From Limonium bicolor (Eukaryota > Streptophyta > Magnoliopsida > Caryophyllales > Plumbaginaceae): DNA of 64,000 nt. A program made the translations under genes and the position numbers. The notes below the pieces were generated by a model. That model saw only the letters and a program-made list of their open reading frames with translations. It ran no database searches and was not told the DNA's origin. Positions 11,808-23,899 of the stretch are shown piece by piece. The stretch lies in the NCBI GenBank assembly GCA_023374045.1, contig CM041778.1:402006438-402070437 (forward strand), read 5' to 3'. Position 1 is the stretch's first letter, and each line of letters opens with the position of its first letter.

Positions 11808-12449
11808 TAGGGGTAGCAATTTGAGTTGATGGGCCGAGTTGAGATCAACTCATACCCAACTTGTTTAAGAGTTTGTTGACCCTAACCTGACCCAAAAAGT
11901 ATAGGTTACAAATTTTCAACTCTACTCGACCCATATAAAATCATTTAACCCAAACCCAACTCATTTAACTCAAAAAATTCTTTTCTTTTTATAGTTTCTC
12001 GTTTTTAATCCAAACAAATTATCAACTTTACTCAGATGTTTGTTAGATTTCTCTAAGAGCTACATGTGATTGCATGGTCTTTATTCACTCTAAACCCGCT
12101 TCATATACAAAAAAGAATGTTGATGGTGTTGAAAAATTATTTATCAAATTGTTGGATGAAGGAAGAAAAATGTTGATAGTGTTTTTTTTATTTTATTAAC
12201 TAATAGTTATAGAATTAAAAAAAAAAACTAAGTGACATGGTAGTTTATGTGTACTATTTTTCTTCAATAGAATATTGCTAATGGGTAGGGTTGAGTTCGG
12301 GTTATAACTTGTAACTCAAACCTAACCCAAGAATATAATAACCCATACCCGTTCCAAAAATTAAACGAATTGAGAATCTCAACCCAAATCCATAATTTAT
12401 GGGTCAGTCTTGGGTCACATCTTCATGTCGAGTCAAATTGGCACCTCTA
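11808..12449. mobile_element. hAT-type MITE with gggttgggt-like subterminal words
   Basis: The termini TAGGGGTAGCAATTTGAG and the inverse TAGAGGTGCCAATTTGAC are flanked by a perfect 8-bp duplication ACTATGGT (11800-11807 and 12450-12457). The interior has many acccaac / gggttga words near both ends and no coding capacity. It belongs to the same loose family as the elements at 27720, 35227 and 48592. Confidence 0.85.
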
Positions 12450-12457
12450 ACTATGGT

Positions 12458-13100
12458 ATACTCCTCAAATTCTTAGAACGACAATCTCGCCACTCACCTA
12501 ATGGTTCAACTAGCTTTGTCAAGGTCAAGTTCAAGTTTACTCACGCCAAATTCAGGTTGCAAGTCCTATGCGTCTACTATACAACCGGGAGCACGGTGCA
12601 GTGTACTTCCGATCGCTAACGTGGTATCTCCAATTATATGACAGTTTTTGTTTTCATATTTTATTTTTTAAAATTACAAAATAAATCATTTTAACCTCTC
12701 CACTAATTTAGAAATTATTTCAACAATTTATGGTTTTAAAAGATCCATCTCTTTTAAATATCTACAAACACGTTCTTGTCGTGATTATCATCGTTCTTCT
12801 TCTCTTTCTTTTCTCTCCTCGTCCTTGTCGCAATTGTCATCATTCTTCTTCTCTTTCTTTTTTTCTTCTATACTCTTGATCAGTTCAAATTAAACTCAAA
12901 TCGGTCTAACATTTTTTGTTACTGGCATCGATGCATAAATCAACGGAATTGACTGTTGAAGAACCATGAAAATTTTTCAATGTCGTAACCACATGTAAGC
13001 TATATAACCATCGATCTCTTCATTTTCTTACCAGTACACGATAGATTTTACTTATCTCACACTACTTTCATCTTCAACCAATTGACCACCGGTGAGAAAA
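12458..13100. other. Intergenic stretch with a ttcttcttctcttt duplication
   Basis: No gene is recognised. Two adjacent diverged copies of a unit of about 60 bp (about 12772-12865), reading ttcttgtcgtgattatcatc then ttcttcttctctttc, are the only structure seen. Confidence 0.5.
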
Positions 13101-13965
13101 AATGTTAATACAATTTGTCTATTTAAATTTGGATTACCATCCCAAAAACTTTCAAGTTTATGTTTAGATACTATGTACTACTTGTTCAAGTTATAACACA
13201 CTTTGTTCAAAAGTTACTTCATATTATTCCATATTTAAAGTGAATGTTTATGTTTAAAGATATAAAATTAGTTGTTCAATCTTTAAACCACATGTTCAAT
13301 TATTTTTTACAATTTTTTTCACAAATTTGTTACTAGTTGTTCATCCAAAAATTTATCAATGTGAATATAATTATACCATTTATAATTTTTCCATTTTTTG
13401 AACATCAGTTGCATGTTCATATTAGCAGTGCACGTTGTTCAATATTTAAGCCATTTGTTCAAATATCTTTCATGTGGTTTCTAAAATTTGCTCAAATTAA
13501 AATTGCAGTCTAGTTATTCATGGATAATTATATAATAATAGAATATTAGTATAATTTAAGAATTTTAAATTGGATTAGCGTCTTAAAATTTTTGAGATAC
13601 ATGGTAAACTTTTAACATAGTTTGTTCAAAAAAAAGTTTTGTTGTTCATTTTTTAAAAAGTTACCGTTCATGTTTACAAATATAAAATTAGTTGTTCAAT
13701 CTTTTGAACCATATGTTCAACTATTTTTATAAACTGTTCAAAAATGTGATACTAGTTGTTTATCAGAAATTTTATAATAAAATAGTATCAATATACTTAT
13801 ACAGTTTCTATTTTTTTTGTCATTTTTAAACATCAATTACATGTTCATATTAGCAATATACGTTGTTCAACATTTTAAACCATTTGTTCAAAATTTTATA
13901 TTATGTTGTTTATAAAATTTGCTTTGTTTATTTTTTTATTGAAAATTATGTAATAAGGAATATTA
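13100..13965. repeat. Two diverged tandem copies of a unit of about 430 bp rich in ttgttca
   Basis: The segment at about 13115-13520 and the segment at about 13550-13960 share ordered blocks, including tataaaattagttgttcaat, 'ccat(a)tgttcaa.tattttt' and 'catgttcatattagcaatatacgttgttca'. The unit is AT-rich and non-coding. The origin is unknown; it may be part of a large non-autonomous transposon. Confidence 0.6.
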
Positions 13966-13969
13966 GTGT

Positions 13970-14330
13970 AATTTTCCTTTATAACTAAGATTTTTTTACT
14001 TAACATTTAATAAATCTTTAAGAATTATTTGTCCTAAACTTCCATATTTTCCTTCAAAACCGAGATTTGTTTACATTAACGTTTACTAAATGTTTTAGAA
14101 TTATTTGTTTGGAAATTTCAGACTTCTTTTGAAGATAAAAATTTTCATAATTATTTGTTTTAAACTTCAAAATTTTCGTTTAAAACTGAGATTCTTTTAT
14201 TTAACCGTTACTAAATTTTTTATAATTATTTGTTTTAAATTATTCTCTTATTTAACCGTTACTAAATTTTTTATAATTATTTGTTTTAAATTTTTTTTAC
14301 TAAAAAGTTACTAAATTTAATTAATTAAAA
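13970..14330. repeat. AT-rich short tandem repeats (attatttgttttaaa units)
   Basis: Five degenerate units of 50-90 bp each end in ataattatttgttttaaa and contain ttaaccgttactaaat. The last two (about 14190-14300) are nearly identical. The open frame at 14105-14314 is a translation of this repeat. Confidence 0.65.
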
Positions 14331-14334
14331 TCTA

Positions 14335-14984
14335 ATTTTAAATTATAACAACGGAAAAAAAAAAACTTTTAATTATATCAAATCCATATCAAACATCTCC
14401 CTTTTTTTCATGGGTACAATAGAATTTGCGGTGAAGGTGGAGCCTTAATAAGTCCGAACTCCGAACATAGGTAACAATGCTATCTCAATTTTTCACCTCA
14501 TAGGATTAGTTTAATAGTATAATCGAGAACGTTCCAGTTGGAATTGGGTTATGAGGCCCATTTCGGCTCATCGCTCCTCTCTGTTTTTTAACCAAGTTTT
14601 TTGGTAATTCTTGATTATACCTACCGAAGAAGTTTGATGTGTCAAAGCCCGTTTTCTATCTAAGCCCAATGTCTTCCGCTTCTCGCAGTCGAGAGGGCCA
14701 ATCTATTGGCTTGGGTTACTTTTGATAACTTATTGTGTTCTCTGGATTTATAGGGATAGATCGAAGATTTACCTAATCAGATTCAACTATACTAGATACT
14801 CGCTAGAAATTTTGTTAGTAAAATGTAAATGGACGTATGTATGTATGTGAATCGTATTTCAAATTCATGGATCGATTGTCAAGTAAACAGCGGTAAAGAA
14901 AACAAAGCGCATTTCCCAATTAGGTTCAATGGAGCAATAAAATTTATTTGGGTTCCTTACCTTATGACATTCATAATGGTGTGG
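14335..14984. other. Intergenic stretch without a recognised gene
   Basis: The composition is less AT-rich than on the left. Two GGCCCA/AAGCCCA words occur near 14560 and 14665, but I find no gene or transposon end that they could belong to. A run of A lies at 14989-15005. Confidence 0.4.
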
Positions 14985-15849
14985 ATTCAAAAAAAAAAAA
15001 AAAAAGTCTACAAATCCACCCACTTTATGTACGAAAAATTAATTTTGATTGGTTTGTATTTTGCATGGACCGACACCATCAGTTTAATATAAATATTTAC
15101 TGTATTTACTTTTACTTACTTTTATTTTCAACTCCGGTAAAGTGAAAAGAAATAGTGGGACGAGAAAGGAAAAAAATAGTATGAGGGTGAGAAGGTTAAG
15201 AAACTCTCTTATTGTAGGGATTAACAAATGAAAGAAGTTCCTTACACATTAAAAAAATATATTATGATGATGTGGCACCTAAGAATACATTAAGAACCTC
15301 ATACACAATGGGATAGATTAGGTGCCATGTAAGCAACTCTATCAACTTGTTCATCACTACAACAACAGGAGAGTTTCTTAATCTTCTCTCCCCTCCTACT
15401 ATTTTTTTATTTCTTTACTCACTATTTCTTTTTACTTTACTGGTATATATTTTCACTCAAACAACCTATTATTTTACCTATTAATTAAAAGCAAAAGCAT
15501 ATTTCCAGTCGACGCAGTAATACAATCAATCAAATCAAATTTCTGTATGTTGCTTTTTTAAGCAACGATGAAAGAGAAAGATGATGAATTCCACACTAGT
15601 GTAGAATTTTTTTATTTTCTTAGTGACAATTTTGGGTGTAATCCACACCACTGTGGATTAGTCCCTAGCTACACCGTATTAACAAAACCTTTTTCATTTT
15701 ATTAGGGCATCCACAATGGTGGTGAGATTCTTGCCACATTTCTAGGTATCATGTCAACAAAATATATTATTTTATTAGCTAAGAAACTCGCATCTCTACA
15801 ATGGAGGAGTTTCTTAGCATTCTCTCTCCTCCCACACTGCTGGAAAATA

Positions 15850-16325
15850 TGTTTTAAACCACGGCCTTTAAACCATGGTTATTTACAAACCATCATTTAT
15901 ACTGATTATAAATAACGGTTCACCTAGAACCGTCATGTATACTAAACATAAACAACGGTTCCGTACGAAACCGTTATTTATATTCTCGCACCAGTTTCCC
16001 GCCATTGACAATAAATGACGGTTCTGGGTGAATCGTCATTTATAGTATCACGCCACTTAGTATAAATGACGGTTCTCACCGTCATTTATACTCAGTCACA
16101 CTAGTGACTATATATGACGGTTCTGGGTGAACCGTTATTTATAGTATCGTGCCACTGAGTATAAATAACAGTTCCGGGGGAACCATCATTTATACTCAGT
16201 TATGCCATGGACTATATATGACGGTTTTGGGTGAACCGTCATTTATAGTATCGCGTCACTGAGTATAAATGACGGTTTTCTACATAACCATCATTTATAG
16301 TCTAAACGGGAATTTTAATTTTCGG
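15850..16325. repeat. Left subterminal repeats of the outer CACTA
   Basis: About a dozen words of the type ataaatgacggttctgggtg and their inverse are spaced 40-60 bp apart and form many local hairpins. In CACTA elements, arrays of short subterminal words are binding sites for the transposon-encoded DNA-binding protein. The word here (ATGACGGTT) differs from the one in the inner CACTA (CGGCGGTT). Confidence 0.75.
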
Positions 16326-16379
16326 CTAAAAAACTCACGCCTCTCTTTATTTTCTTTATATATCTTCTTACACGGTAAT

Positions 16380-16497
16380 TTTTTGCAACCCTAAACTAGT
16401 GAACAAAGAACATATGCTCTACGACTCTCTTCCAGGTTCACGGTAATTTTTTCAATCCTAACTTGCAAACAAGGAACATGCTTTACGCCTCTTCTTC
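16380..16497. repeat. Minisatellite in the outer CACTA, left of the inner CACTA
   Basis: Two units of about 60-75 bp carry the words 'acggtaattttttgcaa', 'aacaaggaacatg' and 'cgcctct'. They continue as further units at 26949-27270 on the other side of the inner CACTA, so that element landed inside the array. Confidence 0.7.
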
Positions 16498-16504
16498 CAC
16501 TAGT

Positions 16505-16785
16505 AGAAAAAAGGCCTATTTCGGCGGTTCCAATGGGCCTATTTCGGCGGTTGTGAACCGCCGAAATGAGCACCGCCGAACTAGATGTACCTATCTCGGC
16601 GGTTCTTAGAGAACAACCGCCGAGATAGGCCCCTGGGATTGACCGTGTGTGAGATTGACCATGAGTCTATCTCGGCGGTTCTTAGAGAACAACCGCCGAG
16701 ATAGACCCATGGTCAATCTCACACACGGTCAATCCCAGGGGCCTATCTCGGCGGTTGTTCTCTAAGAACCGCCGAGATAGGTATA
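16505..16785. repeat. Left subterminal CGGCGGTT array with a 190-bp perfect-looking hairpin
   Basis: Six CGGCGGTT / AACCGCCG words occur. From 16590 to 16781 three small palindromes (ctatctcggcggttcttaga and its inverse gaacaaccgccgagatag) alternate with two spacers that are inverse copies of each other (cctgggattgaccgtgtgtg against cacacggtcaatcccagg). The whole block therefore folds as one long hairpin whose apex is itself a small hairpin. Confidence 0.9.
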
Positions 16786-17116
16786 TTTTTTTTGTTTTTT
16801 TCCATCCTAGCTTATATATATATATATTCACCACATTTGATTCAATCAGACCTGTAATAATGCTTCATCCATACAGGGAGCTCCAGCACACATTTAAAAA
16901 GTTATAAAAGCTCCCAATTAATACCAACGACGCACCACAATTTGAGAGTTAACCAAACCAATGCAATTACACTTACTTTCACACTTTCAATACAAATAAA
17001 AAACACCATTACAATTCAAATCTACCATTACACCATCCACAAGTGTACAGAGTTATATTTACATACTCGAAAAAGTTAGCAAAACATCTTCATGATCATC
17101 AATTCATTAAACTTGT

Positions 17117-20100
17117 TCAGACGAACTCCGACCATTCCTCAAGCATCTCAACAATTTGAGCATCATCATACTGACCATCTTTGAACACTTGTTCGTAAGC
17201 CTTGAAAAAAAATGAACATTAATCTAAAACGTACAAGTCTAACAACATGTAAAGAGCATAACTGAAACTTTCAAAGAATGTTACCATGTCTAACGAGTGC
17301 TCTGGTAAAAGGTTCGCCGCTCCTACTATGTCACTCATGAATCTCATGACATAGTATCCACATTCTGACCCCCCAGGCTGCACCGGACACTATACAAACA
17401 CACATATTGACAGTTATAAACAAGTTTAAACATTATCACACAAATTTATCAATTAATAGAGTACCTTGACAGTGTTCCAAGGGATGTTACTCTTCATTGT
17501 TATACCCTGGAGTCTTAATGCAGCTTTCATGGAACTATATACATCAGCAATATATATAGTTTTAAGCATCAGTAGCAAGTTATGAAACAGTTAATGTTAT
17601 GTAAAATAATTGTTGTTTACGATAACAAAATAATTACCCCAGTATTGCGGTGGAGATCTTCGGTCTCTTGGCACCCGCACCAAGTGAGTCAAATTGCAAG
17701 ATTCGTGGGTGCTTCCCCATCACCAGCACAAGCAATGACCAATGTCGACTGTCCACAAATTACACAATGTGTTGAAATCATTAAGCAACTAACACAAACT
17801 ATATGTTTTAGATAATACTAAGAAATAGTCAAATATCATACCCTGAATGATATGGCAGCATAATAAATGACTTTTCGAACATTCATAGAGGGCATTCGTC
17901 ATATATTGCATAAGGCCTTGCGGATCACTTGTCATCTGGACTTCATTGCACATAGCAGGACACAGGAATCCAAATTTGATCTTGATAGACATTGATCGCC
18001 TTATCATGCACCCACCTATGAGGCAATATCATTAGTCATTAACTTTTATTCAAACATCTAATTCATCACCAATTAATGAATTCAAAATATAAAAGGTAGA
18101 AGTCACTCACATGGCGGCCGACTTGATAATCGACACATTCAACCAATCCCTCCTGAAGCACTCCTCGAAGTCGGACATATACATCCCAAATCGATGTATA
18201 TCTTCTCCTTGAACTATATAGTGAAATATCCGCTCGGGATCTTCCACAATGAGGGAATCACTATCCGGTGGTAGCACCAACAACGAGGAATGCAGAATCT
18301 GCATATTGGTCGACAAGCCGGCCAATATTCTCTTCTCCACCAAAGCAGGTCTAAGCACAAAATTTGTGGATGCCTTTGATTGCACAGGTGTGGCAATTCT
18401 TTTTCCTTTGCCCTTATCAGTCTTCGGTGGGGTCATATCCTATGATATTAGTCTAATTAAGTATATGGATGCAAGGTGGTACACCAATAGTTTTATAGCA
18501 ACGGTTAAGAGTAATACCTGCCCAGGGAGTCTGACCAATCGTGCAGGCCACTGCACTGTCGCAGTTTGTGCAGAACGCACGGTAGGTCTTTGTGGGACCG
18601 GCACCGGTAAACCGACGTCAGCATGCTCTGCAACAAATTCGTCTACAAGCACTCGTGCATGGTAATGTCGGAGTGGTTCACCGTGCACAATATCACTTGG
18701 ACGAGAGGGGAAAAGTTTTCCCCATGCAACCATGACCTCTTCTACTCCAATTTGTAAAAACAGATGGCACTCAGTGGGTGCCTGAGTGTTATGTGGAACT
18801 TGTTTAGATAAAAATTGAGAATTCTTCTATGATGATATTAGTGATCAAGTTAAAAATCATAATCGTCATGTACTCAATTGAAATGTAAGTCTAACCTGTA
18901 GAGATGCATAGGGAAACGGATCAGCCGAGTGGACACTACTTCTCACTACCGGTGCATTCTGCTGCTGAATGGGTGACTGATCAACTGGTGGTCGAGAAAC
19001 CTCTTGGCTTTCATGCTGCTGTGGCTGAATCCTTGATATAGCCTGAGCGATCCTCTCGTCGACGTTCTGAGTAATCCTCTGCTCCATCTCAGCCAACGCT
19101 CTCAGGTGCTCCTCGTAGCTAATCGACTGTCCCGGCTGATTCTGGACCCGGGTGCGCCAAATGCCTGGCGGATACCAACGTGCCCACCAAACCCAATGGC
19201 ACGACCTGGATGATCCTTCTTACCAAGAGCGCGTGTAAGAGGATCATCATTCCTCTGTGAGGTCCAGGTGCCCTGGGTGAGCTGAGAGCTTAATTCACCC
19301 TAATATAACACACAAATACAGTTATTAGTTTAACATAAGTTCATATACAAAGGAAATGAACAGTTTGACTGAAAATGAAATGATATCACTTACCATTTGA
19401 GCAATAACTGCTCTCGTGGCTTCATCATATTGAGGATTTTCGGGAGTAGAGTTCTTCGGAATGTGGCTTAACTCCCACACTTTCATTCTTCTGCCACTGG
19501 CATCCAATGAGCCATCCGTGGGCAGATATCCCTTTTGCTCCCATTCTGGTACCCTTTGAGCAATACTTTTTCCACCTAAGTGGTGAGGGTACAGATTCTT
19601 CTTAGCATTTGCTTGTTGTTTCGCACGGAGAGCCTGCATAAATTAATGGGATCATGTTAAGTGAAATTGAACACAAAAAAACATAAGAAATTAAGATTAA
19701 TTTATGTATGTATGACAATAAAGTGCACCTGGAACTCGGTGTGTGACGCCTCTCAACAAATTGTAGCCATTGCTCTTCTGTTATGCCCTCGTAAACCTCC
19801 CATGGTGGTCTCACCGTCTCCACCATGATCTGGCTCATCTGGATCTTCTGGAGTAGGCATCTTGTAGATGACTTGTCAGCCAACTTATTCTTGTGGTCCC
19901 GGAACTGTTTCGACATCGCTGATAGCACATCGTTTTTAAGTGCGGGATCCACGGAGAAACGAGACTACGTACATGATCATTCAGTTAGTAAAGTAAACAT
20001 AAATGTTCTATTATTTCACAAAAGATCATAGTAATAATGTAGAGATTTACCTGAAGACGCTGAAACATAGTATCCTTCAATGATTGAGGCACTTGCTTCC

Positions 20101-20459
20101 AGGTGTGGTTTATGTCGCAATATGACTTCACCAAATGGCTACCGTAAGCGGTGAAGTCATTCTTCCAATTTCCATGGGGCTGGTTGAATTGATTGAAGTC
20201 GACCGGTTTTGTAGGAGGGCCCTTGTTAGCCTTCAGCCCACGTGTTGCACCTCTTCTTCTGCTTCTTCGCCTCTGGTGGCACAACCGACTCCTCTTCGGT
20301 CTGTGTGAAGGGCCAGCCTCAGTCTCGTGTACTGCTAACTGGTCCTTCTTCTTCTTTCCTCCTCTCGTGACCCGCTTACTTGGTCTATTCGGCTGTGGCT
20401 CAGGTTCTCCAGTCGAGATAAGCCGTCCAATGGGGTCATCATAGGGTGATCATCCACTG
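17117..20459 (-). pseudogene. CACTA accessory gene: Transposase_24 region plus Ulp1-type (C48) protease domain
   Basis: At least eleven exons can be traced by GT-AG sites on the minus strand: about 20459-20051, 19964-19729, 19633-19394, 19299-18896, 18798-18518, 18439-18111, 18015-17842, 17748-17638, 17534-17465, 17389-17285 and 17200-17117 (stop TGA at 17119-17117). The first four encode a Transposase_24 (PF03004)-like protein, with NFTAYG-type and PHHLGGKSIAQRVPEWEQKG segments and a coiled Gln/Glu-rich stretch (LAEMEQRITQNVDERIAQAI). The last six encode a Ulp1-like cysteine peptidase with FGFLCPAM, GRHWSLLVL (catalytic His), LQFDSLGAG (Asp) and QPGGSECGYYVMRFM (Gln and Cys). Exons 8-11 join in one frame. 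Frame changes occur near 19145 and in exon 7 near 17865, and the 5' end is unresolved near 20445. Ulp1 domains in plant transposons are known; their role is not settled. Cellular Ulp1 proteins remove SUMO. Confidence 0.8.
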
Positions 20460-20594
20460 CAAAAAAAAATCATAAAGCATTTTCATCAGTTAAACTCATA
20501 ACATAAATACTATGATGCATAACAATAACAGTTAAGATGATATTACAGTCTACATTCTACTAACAACATTACCTGACACGTACAAAAACATAAA

Positions 20595-23500
20595 TCATTT
20601 CATATTTTCTACCCAAACACCCTCATCATGGTCTGATCGTGCGTAGAGCAAATCGTTTTCAGTATCATCAATCGAATCCGGTAATCCAGTAGGAAACAAG
20701 GATGTTTCCTCTACAGTCCCATTTTCATCGTTATCCTCATTTTCATTTTCCATTACAACCGGCCTTCTTCCTGGAAGAACAACAGACCATCTGCAGTCTT
20801 TCGGATCCTCAACATACCACACTTGCTCGCAATCCTTTCCCAGAACAAATTGATCATCATTATAACCGTGTAACCGTGAAAGATCAACCATGGTAAGCCC
20901 TCCATCATTTTGGTACCCGCGTCGGTTGTCCACCCACTTGCACCGGAACAACAGAAAGGAATCAATGTCATAGTCTAGTTCCCAGATGTCCTCGATGACA
21001 CCATAATACCAATTACTAACTGGTTGAGATCGGTTACCGCTGTGGTACTCAGTGGCAGCAGCTTCAATTTTTACCCCACTATTCTGGTTTATCGATTTGG
21101 CATCTTGGCGTGCAGTGTAGTATGTATACCCACTAATATCATACCCCTCAAAAGATGTAATATTAGTTTCAGGTCCGATTGCCAAACATCTGATCTCTTC
21201 GCTTACAGCTTCTGGATCTGATGATGCTAATGTCAACACATGATCTTTGAACCATTGGATAAAAACTCGGTTTTGTTCTTTTGTCAGCCAAATGTGGTTT
21301 TTCAAAGGATTTTGATGCCTTAACTCAACCATATGGGTTTCCAAATAAGGTTCAACAACCTCAAGATGTTGTAAGACAAACAAATGTGCTTGATGAATAA
21401 GTAGACGCGAAACTTGCACGATCTTTCTACCAATAACACCTTTACCCTTAAACCTGCCATAGTGTCGTGGTTTTGGGATACCAATAGACTCTGCCTCACT
21501 CAAATAATCGGTCACAAACTCCGTGACTTCCTCAGTCACTGTTGCTTCAACAATGCTCCCCTCTGGTCGATACCTATTCTTCATTCTACTTTTCAGAATA
21601 CCCATGTACCGTTCAAAAGGGTACATGTACCGTAAGTATACCGGACCGCAGAACTGTATCTCTCGAACGATGTGCACAATTAGATGTACCATTATATCAA
21701 AGAAAGATGGTGGGAAATACATCTCAAGTTGACATAAAGTGATAACAATTTCACGTTGTAGATCATCTAGAGAGGTTACGTCAATTGCCTTGGAGCACAC
21801 AGCGTTGAAAAAGAAACATAACCGAGTTAAAGCATTTCTGACATCAGATGGCAATATCCCTCGAATTGCGACCGGAAGAAGATGTAACATCAGTACATGA
21901 TAATCGTGAGATTTCATGCCTAAAAGTTTTAAATCCTTCATCGATACAATGTTCTTCCAGTTTGAAGAGTATCCAGACGGTACTTTTACCGAGTACAGAC
22001 ATTTGCAGAAACTAATCTTTTCAGCCTTTGAGAGCGTGTAGCATGCAGGAGGTAGGTAGATTCGTTTCCCATTCTCTTGTGGGTGTAACTCCTTTCGTAT
22101 ACCCATGGTTTGCATGTCCTTTCTGATTTTCAATCCGTCTTTTGTTTTGCCGGGTATATTGAGTAAAGTCCCACTCACTGCCTCACCAACGTTCTTCACA
22201 ATGTGCATGATGTCTAAGCAGTGCCTCACAGAAAGATGACGCCAATAAGGTAGTTCCCAAAAGATAGAACACTTTTTCCAAATGTTTTTCGCCGGTTTTG
22301 ATGTGTTTCCAAATACATTTACAATGTCCTTAACCTTTTCGTACACTTCCTCAGAGGCCAGAGGTAGACGGGCCACACGAGTTTCGGCTTGACCATTGAA
22401 CAACTTTCTCTTCGTTACTCGATAAGGGTGATCTTCGGGGAGAAGACGTCGATGACACATATAAACATTCTTCCCACAATGTTTTAAACGGTCCGAACAA
22501 GTGTCTTCCTCGCATATGGGACATGCAAATGTTCCTTTAACCGTGTAACCGGACAAGTTCCCATACGCAGGGAAGTCATTGACGGTACAGAACAACAAAG
22601 CCTTGAGCGTGAAATTCTCTCTTGCATAAGCATCATATACCACGGTCCCCTCATTCCACAATAGCTTCAGATCATCGATCAGAGGGCAAGGTACACATCA
22701 ATGCTATTACCTGGCTGCTTGGGACCAGATATCAGAGCGATAACATGATGTACTTTCGTTTCATACACAACCATGAGGGCAAAATTGTAGATCACTAGCA
22801 GAACAGCCATGTACTGTGTTGACTACTCAATGTGCCGTACGGGTTCATTCCATAGTACATAACCCAAGCCTCAGATCCTCTTCATGTCCGAAATGTTCTT
22901 TGAACCGTCTATTGATGTTTCTCCACTGAGGCCCATCTGCTGGATGTCTTAGTTTCTCATCACTCTTTCTACCCTCCGCATGCCATCGTAAGTTCTTTGC
23001 ATCTTTCGGATTCGCAAACAACCGTTTGAATCTGGGTATAATCGGCAAATACCAAACAAGTTTTGCTGGAGGGCTTTTTTTCTGAACGGAGGAGTACTCA
23101 CCATCTTTATGCTTATACCGGGACAACGAACATTTCGGGCAATTGTCCAGATGTTCGTATTCACCCCTGTACAACACACAGTTGTTTGGACACGCGTGAA
23201 TTTTTTTGTACTCTACTCCCATTGGACACACCCATTTCTTTGCCTCATACGTGGTCGTAGGGAGACCGTTCTCATCCGGTAGCATATCATGAATCAGCTC
23301 GAGGAATGCCGTGAAACCTTTGTCACTCAATCCATATCTTCCCTTCAGGTTGAACAAATTCAATATAGCTGTCAATTTCGTGTACTTAGTGCAAGTAGGA
23401 TACAACGCCGTTTTGGATGCGTCCAACAACCTTTGATACTCATCCGGCCGGTCGACAAAGTTATCCTCAACGTTACCAAGCATCTCGTCAATTTGTTCAT

Positions 23501-23870
23501 CATGATAAGTCGACTCACTGTCAACATTGACTCCGGAAGCGCTTGGGAGTTCTGACTCGTTAGTAGTATCGAATGTCTGCTCGGTTCTTGAGTTACACCG
23601 ATCGTGACTGTAGGAAGATGAAGCATTATCTTCAACACGTTCTCCATGAAAAATCCATTTTGTATAATGTGGCATGAAACCACGGGTCTTCACATGGAGT
23701 TGTACGAGGTTGATGCTTGAATAATGTCTAACCACACCACAATCAACACAAGGACATGGAATTTTCTCCGCCTTTGTCCTGTCCTTGTGTTGCACTGCAG
23801 CTTTGCAAAACTCTTTCAGCATTTTGTCAAAATGTTCGCCTCTATCACCATACATCCAGTCACGCTCCAT
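20595..23870 (-). pseudogene. TNP2-type CACTA transposase (Transposase-associated domain, Transposase_21, DUF4218, DUF4216)
   Basis: The likely start is the Met at 23870 (MERDWMYGDRGEHFDKML), the usual N-terminus of the transposase-associated domain PF13963. The first open segment (to 22845) carries CPCVDCGVV and the start of the Transposase_21 (PF02992) region (LELIHDMLPDENGLP, then CPMGVEYKKIHACPNNCVLY). The second (22661-20595) carries CPICEEDTC, the DUF4218 block (SHDYHVLMLHLLPVAIRG; FERYMGILKSRMKNRYRPEG) and DUF4216 (NWYYGVIEDIWELDYD). The 183 bases between them still encode conserved sequence (MNPYGTLSSQHST; ISGPKQPGNSIDVYL) but in shifting frames, so two or three small indels have killed the gene. 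It would have cut and pasted the element by recognising the subterminal repeats. Confidence 0.9.
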
Positions 23871-23899
23871 ACTACATGTGCAACAGATCACAGGTGTGA

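Noticed and set aside
14105..14314. 69-residue open frame rich in Phe, Ile and Lys
   Set aside because: It is a translation of AT-rich tandem repeats with no recognised family.
18249..18665. 138-residue open frame on the plus strand
   Set aside because: It is the opposite strand of exons 5 and 6 of the Transposase_24/Ulp1 gene, whose minus-strand reading has splice sites and domain matches.
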